Of a stretch of 64,000 nt of DNA, positions 22,076 to 32,800 are shown in pieces; positions within the stretch are counted from its first letter, which is position 1; each line of letters starts with the position of its first letter. The position numbers and the translations under genes were made by a program. The notes below the pieces were generated by a model. It was given only the letters and a program-made list of their open reading frames with translations, had not been told where the DNA came from and did not search any database. The DNA is taken from positions 15,480,921 through 15,544,920 of the forward strand of contig NC_053194.1 of assembly GCF_905163445.1 (NCBI RefSeq), in the 5' to 3' direction. This stretch comes from Pararge aegeria (lineage: Eukaryota > Arthropoda > Insecta > Lepidoptera > Nymphalidae).

Positions 22076-23048
22076 GCACAAGCCTTCTATCCCATAAGAC
22101 GGTTTTAGAGTATAGAACTATTCTTCACTTTCTAACATTTAAATCAATATTCATTCATAATTTCATGACGAGCACTTCCACTCAGCCGATCATAATAAAA
22201 TACCTCCATACACGTTGTCAGGGTCATAGACAACTTTTATCTAGAAAAAAAAATACTGTTCTCGAATCAATGGCTTATGTTTAGTAAAGTATGCAAGAAC
22301 ATGCAAGTTAAATAGTTGAGATAGGAGGACAACTCATGGCTTCAAACTATTTTCTTCTGAGATAAAGCCAGTAGCTTAACATTCCCTTTGAAAGTTTACA
22401 CAAATGGTACGATCTAACGATTACAACACAGTACCTAAGCAAACTGTATATATAACCCAATATAAAATGAATGTTAAATAATGTTTATTATTTGCTAAAT
22501 GTTTATTATTAGGTTTTAGCGCTCCGTTTTCAAAATGGTAGAAAAGCGACAACCTACCTAGCGCAGTGGTGAGCGGTTTGGTCTTATAATTGAAGTCTCG
22601 GGTATTTGGGCAGGGGAAATTTGGGTACTTATAATTTCTCAATTTTCTCTGGACTGGGCTGGTGACGCCTTACCAACAAAAATGCTGCATAGTAACAGAT
22701 TAAAATTACTTATGAATTAAAAACATACAGAACCCGTGTACACGAGTAAGATTGAAGCATCAAAAACCATTCAACTTTAGTAGTGTTGCTCGAACAGGCG
22801 GTAAGTCAATTCATTCCATTTAACAGTTGACAGTAATTATTTTACCTCTAATGTTTTCCACGTTTACCATAAAATGAGGAAAATAGTAAAAGTTTATGAG
22901 CTAGGATCATTCCGCAAGTGTGAAGTGAAATTTGCGCGGATCGTTTTTACTGTTTTTGTACGCAATGCACCGCACGCAATAATGGCTGAATGAGGGTTCT
23001 GTTTCTTCTTAACTCTATGGGTTAAATTTAACTCCCATACCTCTTTGC
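22076..23048. other. Spacer with a SINE family A scrap
   Basis: At about 22558-22690, CTAGCGCAGTGGTGAGCGGT and TTTCTCTGGACTGGGCTGG resemble the head and body of the family A SINE at 34.5 kb. No gene is supported. Confidence 0.4.
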
Positions 23049-23233
23049 CCCTTGCACGGCTAGCACGGGCACGAGACTATTATCCACGGGAAAAAGGATA
23101 AAAATGTATGTTCTCCCACAGCTTTATCAACTCTCAAAGCACTGGCGCGCAAGAGAAAATAATATCCAAATAATATATGTGCAATTATAAAAGGGGGTAA
23201 ACTTCTACTATTCCATGTTCTCACGCTTTAGCA
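23049..23233. mobile_element. Inverted-repeat element related to 62.4 kb (degenerate)
   Basis: TTGCACGGCTAGCACGGGCA at the left and CACGCTTTAGCAGGTGG at the right flank a core with TGTTCTCCCACAGCTTTATC. The same ordered motifs occur in the better-preserved element at 62438-62690. Confidence 0.5.
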
Positions 23234-23507
23234 GGTGGTGAGCATCCGATGGTGAATTTTCAGTCATAAGCTAACTTGTAGTTAAATCCAAAATAAAACT
23301 TGGATTTTATTGGATTACATTTCTAATAACATAACTTTGTCTTTAACAGTTCGAGTTTAATACAGAAAGCATGACGTGAGCGAATTCGATTTCAGAATGT
23401 TGCAAACTATAATGCGACCTAAAAGGCTTGACCGTGCACATTTTCATTTCTAGTAGCCTAAATTAAATAACCGTAATAAGTAAAATATTTAGGATGTAAT
23501 CCCTTTA

Positions 23508-23945
23508 AGTGGCGTGCACTGGGATTCTTACCAGGGTATGGATACAGCAGGAAAATTGCATAAATAGCAAAAATCCTCCGTCCTCCTCCATCCTATAAGA
23601 GTTATAAGTATGATGACGGCCGATTGGCGCAGTGGGCAGCGACCCTGCTTTCTGAGTCAAGGGCCGTGGGTTCGATTCCCACAGCTGGAAAATATTTGTG
23701 TGATGAACAGGAATGTTTTTCAGTGTCTCGGTGTTTATATGTATTTTATAAGTAGTATATTATAGTATGTATATTATTCATAAAAAAATATGCATCAGTC
23801 ATCTTAGCGCCCATAACAGGCTACGCTTACTTTGGGGCTAGAAGGCGATGTTTGTATTGTCGTAGTATATTTATTTATTATTATTATTCAGTATATCAAT
23901 TTTAGGATAAGCAGTGCTTTTGTGCACGTATGAATTGCACGCCAC
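23508..23945. mobile_element. Foldback element of the GTGGCGTGCAC family split by a SINE
   Basis: Left end AGTGGCGTGCACTGGGATTC and right end GTATGAATTGCACGCCACTT belong to one element. Between them, at about 23617-23889, lies a complete SINE B, so the SINE inserted into the older foldback element. Confidence 0.75.
23617..23889 (+). repeat. tRNA-derived SINE (family B), complete copy
   Basis: A box GATTGGCGCAGTGGGCAGCG and B box GGGTTCGATTCCC are intact and properly spaced. The body AATGTTTTTCAGTGTCTCGG and the 3' tail (TTGGGGCTAGAAGGCG, then TATTTATTTATTATTATTA) follow. It is inserted in a foldback element. The tRNA-like part is a SINE promoter, not a functional tRNA gene. Confidence 0.85.
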
Positions 23946-24879
23946 TTATCCCTTTACAAATTATACATTATTTTAATAAGACAAAATTGTAATAAATTTA
24001 TAAGAAAATATACTTTAGAGGTTACTGTTACATTTTTTCAACAGTTTATCGGAATATGATTATGTTGCTGGAACCTCATTTTGGAACACTCAGATTTTTT
24101 AGATAAACTTACTGTATCTGGAATTCATAGTCTACCCAACTATAAATGAAATGTAGGCAGCAATGAAAGTCATTATTTATATGCCTATTGTCTTCCCATA
24201 GAGTCGATAGTTTTTTATTATATAGGGGAGTGAGCTTGCGTGACGAATATACATAAACGAAGGTAGAGGTCCGACGCCGCTCTACTACATGGATGTTATA
24301 ATGGCATATACTTAACTAGATTTTTTAGATCGCTACTAAGCGATAAGGCCGCCTTTTGTATTCTGCTTCTGTCCTTGTTTTTTTATCCTTCTAGCTTCTT
24401 CAAGTTGTAGTGTGGAAATACAGAGTATAATTTATTTTTTTATTCTTCTGAAAATTAGCCTTTGACCGAAATCTGACCTTGGTATGAGATAATTCAGTCA
24501 ACTATGGTAGCGCGAGCGGGCTAATCTGTTAATATAACTCGTATGGCAGTTATAAGCCCAAGAAACCGATTAGGTGAATCTGTTTCTTCACGGCATAGTA
24601 TCGAAACGCTAAAAAACGTGTTTGAATTTTAATATGGGCGCTGCCTGTTATCTAACTCGAGACCTCCAAAGAAAAGACTACAGTGTTTACTACTGCGGCA
24701 GGCAATTAAAACCAGTTGATCCGTCCTGACAGTGAATAATATATACATATGTGTAACCTAACATGGGAGATTATTTTACAATATGCATTAAAAATATTTA
24801 AAAAATACCTTGCAAAGAAGAGCCTTAGATTAAATCCTTTATACTGCCACTGAATTTTCACAAAAGTATCCGAAACGCA
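23946..24879. other. Spacer without recognised genes
   Basis: Nothing supported. Confidence 0.3.
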
Positions 24880-25130
24880 CTATTTGAATTAGGAATTCCG
24901 AACGCGCAGAGTCCTTCGTCGTTTCTCTGATTAAAAAAAAATACAAACTAATATGGCGTTTTATAAACAAATCACTCACACACGCGCGTTTTAAAAAGTA
25001 TAAATAAAATATAAATATAGGACCCAAGTTAGTTGGTGGGAAACAGGCAAACCGCGCGGAGTGGACGACGAGACTGGCTTGGTTTGGTTTCAGTGGGCGG
25101 ATCTGCCGAACTAAATATAAGCTCGCGTCA
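24880..25130 (+). promoter_or_regulatory. Possible promoter region upstream of the Pak3-like kinase
   Basis: A TATA-like run (AGTATAAATAAAATATAAAT) at about 24998 is followed by a CpG-containing block (AAACCGCGCGGAGTGGACGA). The kinase gene needs a distal leader exon because its start exon has a 3' splice site in the leader. This is one of two candidate positions and is unproven. Confidence 0.2.
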
Positions 25131-25870
25131 TTTAGTAATGAAATATTTTTATTGGCCTAATTTTTTTCATTAATTAGGTAAACAATAAACTTCTTTTGGA
25201 GTTTACAGAAGCTGGAACCTATTACATTACTCACATTCTAATCTTATTTACTTAACCGAATCTTTTTTTTTCCTTTTTCTGGCTTTACACAGATAAACTA
25301 AGATCAGGTTACCAAAATTGACTATCCAAGTATAATGAGGTATAAAAATTTGCGTCACATAATGCAATTTTTGCATTTTAATTGAAATTCTAAATTTATT
25401 TAGTTCCAGTTTGCTTACCTCATAAGCACCTTTTAAACTTCCAGATTCCAATCTGTTTGATTAGACTCGACTAATTCATAAAGAACCAAGAGCCCCTATA
25501 TAGTAGACGAATATTCTGTAACAGAATAGAAAAGAAAAAGCCTTTTGTTTTTTTTTTCTTGAAAATTTAAAAAAAACTCACCAAATTCATTATCTACATC
25601 TTCATCATTGTTTTATATGCGTTTGAGACTCAGGTTCGAGAATAGGACCTCGGCTTAGAAGGAAATCGAACAGCTAGAAGCATTTTAAATGTGTTATTGG
25701 CGCCGAATGGAGAAAATTATAGGAGTTGGCCACAGAATAAGGAACATACATAACCCTCATTCAGCCATTTTTGCATGCAGTCCAAAAACAGTAAAACGTC
25801 ACAACGTGACACGGTTCTTAATTCTGTGGGGATGGTTATTTATGTAGAAAATTACTTGGAAGCATACATC
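25131..25870. other. Spacer without recognised genes
   Basis: Nothing supported. Confidence 0.3.
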
Positions 25871-26040
25871 TACGACGACCTCCCTGGCAAGTATTGTACG
25901 CAGTGCTAAAAATTACAGGTCCCGGGTTTGATCAGGGTCAGGGGCAATGGGGGAATTTATAATTACTGAATTCACGCTGGTCTTTGCATATCTGGTGACT
26001 AGTTACCATTCTACCGATTATTGGTATTTTCGATTAGTCG
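25871..26040 (+). repeat. SINE family A, degenerate
   Basis: GACGACCTCCCTGGCAAGTA, a B-box-like GGTCCCGGGTTTGATCAGGG, and the body TGACTAGTTACCATTCTACCG match the 34.5 kb element in order. Confidence 0.5.
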
Positions 26041-26569
26041 AATATGGATATTCGACTGCATCATCCAAGAGAGATCTTAACTTAAATTCGAAATTGGAAT
26101 GTTTGGACGCAACTTCGAGCTTTGTTACGCTCTGCTAGTTTATCCGTGAAAAGCAGTCAGTGTAAAACAGATTTTATTATTATTATAAATAGTATTAATA
26201 TTGTGGCAAAGACGGATAGTCATGCATTATACCTTATAAAACAAAATTGGCTTGGGGGAGGTTTTGATAACTAAATACCTGTGAAAATAATAACCAATAA
26301 TACACGCAACTGCCTACGGGGACCAACAGGGACCGAGAATTAAAACTCCAACTAACTTTGTGGAAAAAGATAACACTAGGAATTTTTATAAGTAGACCTT
26401 TCAGCATTATCTTTTTATTGTAGACTGCTGTCCGAGGCGCGGATGAAAAATTAAGTTTATTTACTTACTAGTAAAACCTCAACTCGGTTAAAGATTGGAT
26501 TAAATAACACAATTCATTTATTAACTGGTTATATTAAAGCTTAAACTCTTTATTGTTTACTCTTAGTTA

Positions 26570-26942
26570 AATATAGTTTATAATCGATAACGATAGTGTT
26601 TTGTCAGGATTATTAGTGCAGCCCTAATGTGTTATTACAAGGTGTCAAACTAAAGCAGAAATGCAGGCGTTAATAATATTCTTATAGTATACAATTCTTA
26701 CATTTTGGACAGTGTTTTCTGAAAATACTGTCCAAAATGTTGTCCCATGCGCCGAAATTTTCCACCTATCTTCCTGTTGACCTAAAAATAACACGCTCAA
26801 ACGCCAGTAAGAATTGTTTACTATAAGGATATTATTAACGCCTGCATTTCTGCTTTAGACACCTTGTTATGAGTACACTATGGCTGTACTAATGCAGCTA
26901 TTACCCAAACACTATCGATATCGATAATAAACTATATTTTAA
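26570..26942. mobile_element. Large foldback element with nested hairpin
   Basis: Two arms of about 130 bases pair imperfectly. The left arm runs from TATAGTTTATAATCGATAAC through AAAGCAGAAATGCAGGCGTT to TACAATTCTTA. The right arm is its complement, from TAAGAATTGTTTACTATAAG through AACGCCTGCATTTCTGCTTT to TCGATAATAAACTATA. A second, near-perfect hairpin sits just inside the left arm (26699-26740, ACATTTTGGACAGT / ACTGTCCAAAATGT). No coding capacity. Confidence 0.8.
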
Positions 26943-28315
26943 TGTGACACGTCTGGCAGAATTCATAATTAGGTACACTAGTCACACACCGCCAGCTGTC
27001 TGATTCATATCGGTTGATTTGATATCGTTTTTGTGCTCCAATAATTTATTGTAACATGTGCGTATTTTATCTCATTAATAATGAAATCTGAGTAGTATAT
27101 TATTTATTTTGCTACGCATTATAGTAAATAGTACATTGAACCTTGGTTACTTATTAAAACTATGGTCTTTATTAATAAGAAAACTCTCGGCCACTCAGCG
27201 GATAATATTGTAGAGTACAGAAAATTCGGAATATGTGTACAAGTAACTTTGTAGTCTCCACTTTTTACGATCGATCTCTTTGACCGAGTGAGTATCATGG
27301 AGTAGTATTGATTGTGGCATCGATTTACATGATTATTTTATTGCTCCTTTCGGTATTTACTTTATTCTATCCTATTATTACTATTATCCTTTACGGTCAA
27401 TGCAACGTAATTTCCCACTTACAGACTTCCCTTTCCATAATATATGTGACCATAGAACAAGCAACAAATAGTTTTAAAAATCTTTATTTATTTTCTATCG
27501 ATGTCAAACTTTTCCAGCCCTATAACTTCAGCGTACCCGAAAAAAGAAAGTCCAAATAAACAAAGCTTGAAATAGCTCGCAATTTCATAAATCTTTTATG
27601 ATTAATTAGGACCCTAACTGTAAAAGATTTTGAACTTGATTTTAGAGAGAAAAGGGTGGAACGTTACTTTTCTGAGGTTAAATTGCAAATCTAATACAAA
27701 TACCACATTTTCAGCCACAGGAGCGATGATAATATTATCTGATGATTTCTGACCTATGTATATATTTTCGTATATTTAATAAAAATTCTTGTTATAAGTG
27801 GATATTTTGTGTAGGTATCTTGAAAACGGCTGTAAAGATTTAGATCCAGTTTTGTATTAAGATGAGGTTTAGATTATTATTATTGTATATGCATTTCCTG
27901 AAACTACCTACGTAACAATTTATGAAACCTTTTTTAAACAACGTTGTACTTGTATTCCAAGTGACTTCACAGGAAATGTTAATACCCAGAATCCCAATTC
28001 TTTCAATTTTGGAACGTGTACTGGGAATGCTTGGTTCTAAATCTTTGTCGAACCATAGACACAAGGCGCAGTTTTGAGAATTCTTATATTATATTATATC
28101 AGCACAGGTCACAATTTGTTGTACAATTATTCTGACCTTTCTTCAGTTGTTAAAAACTAAGAACGATGATTGTTCATTGTTCCTACGTTGAACAAAACTT
28201 AAATTGAAAGAAAAATATAAATTGGAACGCCTATTGATAAAATAGATGCAAAGCGACCTTTTAAAGCGAATTGCGGTACATAAATATCTAGATGCCATTT
28301 ATTCTGTTCTACCTA
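26943..28315. other. Spacer without recognised genes
   Basis: AT-rich. The open frame at 27308-27559 is hydrophobic but matches nothing recognised. Confidence 0.3.
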
Positions 28316-28736
28316 TGGAGGGTAGAGGTAAGGAGAGTCATCGGAAAAAGTGTCGTCAAAATGTATTAAATAAGGATGGCGCCACATTTGCATCAGGGTA
28401 ACTCTTAAAAGCGCCAAATATAAATATTGTTAGAGTAGGCTTGAAAAATAAACAAGGAAGTATGGAGATACAAGGAAGTAAGGTTATATTTACCACAATA
28501 TTTTGTACAACGTAAGTTGTTGAAATTCTCAATAATTAACTACTTTAGTCGATAATGACATTAAATTTTTTAACTCGGCATACTTCAATTCATCTACGAT
28601 TGCTACATTCATACCATACCCTGTGCATCCACCAGCGCCATTGTGGACGATTTTTGAACTGTTATTTAGCGCATACACTGGACACTTTTTCAACTTTTCT
28701 CCCATATAAGATGACTCTCCTTACCTCTACCCTCCA
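28316..28736. mobile_element. TA-flanked MITE, copy 1 (421 bp)
   Basis: Terminal inverted repeats of about 27 bp begin TGGAGGGTAGAGGTAAGGAG at the left and end CTCCTTACCTCTACCCTCCA at the right. Both ends are flanked by TA. The interior is non-coding. Copy 2 lies at 61033-61465 and is almost identical, indicating recent movement. TA target sites and TIRs suggest a Tc1/mariner-mobilised element. Confidence 0.85.
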
Positions 28737-29640
28737 TAGTTGTACCTAAACACTAAATAACTAAAACTACAGGTCTCATAGTAGGGATATCGTTTTCACA
28801 GCCTGCGTTTAAGGATATCCCTACTTATAAACCAGTCAATTTATTTTAAAGATTTGATTTGTGTACAATTCCCTATATTAAATTAATTGCCTCAAAGTAG
28901 TGCTGTCCTTTTCGCTCTGTATTCCCTGGAAAAGGGTAGCTTTATTTTTGTAAAATAATTGGTAGGTATTTATTCTTCTATTTTACTTATAAATATTTTG
29001 AGCTAGATTTACTTATTAATAGAAGCCAAATTCCTCTTGGATATAGTTTAAAGATCTCAAGTAAGATAGATGCCTACTAGAATAGATACCTAACTATTAG
29101 TATTATTTTACTTGTTAAAGTAAGGCACAAAGAAGTACCAAATATTGTAACAGTAGGTACCTAAACCCTAAAATGTATCCAAGACCTAAATAAAGCAAGA
29201 TTTAATAGAGTATTATTAACATTTCATAATAAATCTAAAATCATATAAAACAATTTCCCATATATATGATAAAGCATCTATTTATATTATAAAGACCGGA
29301 ATATCTTGATATCTTCTTCAAGCCAAGAAATGAATCATCATTTCAATTCCTCTAATGAATTTATCAGCAGGCGAAAGATTGCCAGCATAAAAAAAATAAC
29401 GTTCCGCTCTACATAGAAAAATATGGAAAATTGTTTTTTTATTAATAATTTAATTTAATTAAACTTTGCAATGTCTTGTATCAATTTATAATTGTTTAAA
29501 TACCCAAAAAGTATGTTATTAATTCAGTTATATGCTACTTTTATGCAAACTTTTATATGACTTCAATAAAGCTTAAATTACAAAATTATAAATTCATGCG
29601 TGCAAGGGAGTGCATGCAGTATTTTTCTGTCATCTGTGTG
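28737..29640. other. Spacer upstream of the kinase gene
   Basis: Contains a short hairpin (GTAGGGATATC ... GATATCCCTAC) at 28782-28824. Otherwise AT-rich. Confidence 0.4.
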
Positions 29641-29740
29641 CCAAATAATTGACAGATTGATAAAGTCTATCTTTCAGTTTTCCGTCCGCGATTAGCCACT
29701 CCTATCTCGGTAATACTTAATTAGTTTTAATTTCTTATAG

Positions 29741-29833
29741 AGGAACCGACGCAAGAGATGTAGTTTCGTGATCTCAAAGACTCAAAGTGTTATATTTTTA
29801 TGGGTTAAGTGTAAGAGAAGTTAGAACGTCACA
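29741..29833 (+). other. Spliced 5' leader of the kinase gene
   Basis: AATTTCTTATAG|AGGAACCG gives a good 3' splice site ending at 29740, followed by about 93 nt of leader to the ATG at 29834. A distal non-coding first exon is implied. Confidence 0.45.
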
Positions 29834-32800
29834 ATGACGGGGCGCTCGGGCCGTGGTGTGTTTGGCAAGCTGTTTTCCAAGAAGCAAAGCACCAGGGATG
29901 ACCGTGTGACGGAGATCGGCATGCCTACAAACGTAGTTCAACATATACACGTGAGCGTTAACTCCGAAACGGGAATGATAGAAGGTTTACCTTCATCATG
30001 GCTGAGACAACTCAACGCGCAGATATCGCCTGCCGAACAGAACGAGAATCCAAACGCGGCGATCCAAGCGGTAGCATTCCACAATTTCCACGTTTTAAAA
30101 AAGGAACAGGCAGAGAAAGAGCCATGCAAGCCCATAGTCACAGAGGAAGCAATAACGAAAGAAGGTTTGGAAATGAAAAAGTTTTTAGCGAAGAAAAACG
30201 CACACCAAAGTCAGGATTCCGATATATCTATAGGCCAAAGTAGTGAGGAAGATGTAGCACCTACAGATATGTCACAAAGGCAAACCATGCCGGCTGTACC
30301 AATAAAAAATAGTCTTAAAAAGAAAGATGCATTGATGGATTTGACAGCTGTAGTTGAAGATCTATCATTAATAGGAACAGAGCCAGAAGAGAGTCCAATA
30401 TTGAGAAAAAAGGAACTGATGAATGCCACATTGACTGATGAGGAAATATATGAGGAGTTGAAGAGGATTTGTAATAAAGATGACCCGTATGTTCGCTTTG
30501 AGAGGATCAAACAGCTAGGCGCTGGGGCTTCAGGTAATATAATATTAATGTTTTATGCTAAGTCAATACGATGGTACCTTAGCTTTCTTATGTCAGTGTT
30601 GGACACTGTTAAAAGAATACATAATCAGTAGACAGATAGACTTGAAGTTGACAAAAATTGCCTTACTTTCTGAACATCACTGGAATATGTAAGGATTTCT
30701 TGATTACCACACTGGTTTGTGATCAGGTTCTTCCGATCTGGTAGTAAGCAGTGTGAAAACAGTCTGTGGACTTTCCACCCTGCTAATTGTTTTCTAGTCT
30801 TAACAGATTAGCAGTATTGGTTGTACTTAACCGATTCTGTACTTAACTGTCTGCTGTACAGGCTGCCAAAATAGTATCTAATGTTATTTGCACCTAGCTC
30901 CCATATTTAATCAGGGTCTGATTCCTTCTGATCTTATTTCCTTCACCATTTTGAAAGTTGGTTTTGTCGGACAAATGTTTAGCATGTGCTATGGATCTAT
31001 GTAGCTTAAGGTCCTGGATTTGATTTTTGAATTGTTTAGTGGCTACAGGGGTTTCCATTGAGAAATTCTCAGTACCATCGCTCCCTAATAAGCTGTCCTC
31101 AACAGTTACTAAAGCTAATGTTTATGGTTAAAATCCCCCCACACATTATGGCAAGTCTTAGCTCTGAATCTCTCCTGTATGAAAGACAAGGCCTGTGCCC
31201 AACAGTGTAACATCAAGACTGATAATAATGATGAAATTGTTGCTATTTAAAAGCCTAGTTCTTAAATAACTTATGGCATCTTTTAGCACATGTAATTATC
31301 AATGTTTTTTAAAAATGATTCTTATCAGATGTTGAGCCAAATTTACATTATAATATTACTGCTCTTAAATTAGTGTGATAACAAATTTTATTATTAGTTT
31401 CACATCGCAAACATCACTTTTATCAGATATGATATGCATTGATATCATAGACTTCAATTTTATTTTGTGAAGCGCTATCACTTGTTTATGGTGTTGCACC
31501 AGCACCACTGATGAGTGGGCATGTCCTTAAATGGTCTATTATGCTTTAAATAGTGCTCAAAGTCAAAGTCAAAGTCAAATATTTCTTTATTCAAATAGAT
31601 ATGGCACTTTTGATGTGTACATTACTTGTAAAATATAACATAGAAGTTAGTTGATGGTGATAACTACATTCGTCAACTTAAAACTAAAGCTACGAGGGTT
31701 CCAAACGTGCCCTGGTCTAAGAAGAAGCCCACAAACTTAGCCGGTTGTTTTTTTTTGTTATCACCATCTCACATTGTCACTTAAAACTATTAAGGTCTGT
31801 AATGATACAAGTATATCTAGGGTCTCAAAACCTGCAAAACCCAACTATAATTTTAATTCATAATATGGTGAAAATTTCATGGCACTAATATTTAAAGTTG
31901 AGACCCTGTATTCTGAGTTCTGTATTTGGCCTTTAATGGGTTGATAATGATGACTCAAATGCAAATTCAAAATGAATTTTTTTCAAGTAGGCCTACTTTA
32001 TAAGCACTTTTGAAACGTCAAGTGTGTATATCTGTATTAACTCTACCTCCATTTTGACAGCTGATTCTACTGAGAAGAAAATTTGTGTTCCAAAATACAT
32101 TGTCATTAAGAAATCCATTTGTATAGTAACCCGACTGTAACCTCAAAGTGTTTTAACACATTGATTAAACTTATGCATTGGTAGGTACACAACTACCTCC
32201 GGAATCATGTTATAATGTGATGATGGTGATATAAATAAAATTTATCCATTTGGTTTTATCAGAAGAAAAATAACTAATTATTGCAGTGTATTTTATTTTA
32301 AACAATCATTAAGGATATTAAGTGGTTCTTACATTATTTTATTTGTTTCATCAGTATGCATTACATGGACTAAAATTTGCATTATTCATATAAGCTTTTC
32401 ATACAAGCTATTTTAGAAATCTGCTCTCTATTTAAGGAATCGATGATGGGGATTGATTGCTAATTATTCTTTAATCAAACTGTCAAGTTAAGGTAAGGCT
32501 ACATAAAGAGTACTGAAAGCTCTCTTTTAATTTTAATAGTGGCTTTGCCTTACCCTCTCTCTTTCTTTTTCTCTTTTCGTTCTCTTGCTGTAAGTCCTAT
32601 CTATAAAGGTTTCCTGTAAGAGATTGCTTGCAGCAATATAGCCTTTTCATGTCTACATTGTGTACTGTATACTCCTTACTGTTTCTTTTCCTGTATGTTA
32701 TACGTGCAATTAAGTGTTTCTTCTACTTCTTCTCTTTGTTATTTCACTAAAAGTTAACCCATAAAATGCAATCTCAACTAAGTTTTGTTATTTCTATTAG

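Noticed and set aside
23625..23683. tRNA gene
   Set aside because: The A and B boxes are those of a SINE promoter: the sequence does not fold into a full cloverleaf by eye and runs into a SINE body shared by five other copies.
29938..30510. Other-frame open frames within kinase exon 1
   Set aside because: Shadows of the real coding frame, which contains the CRIB motif.
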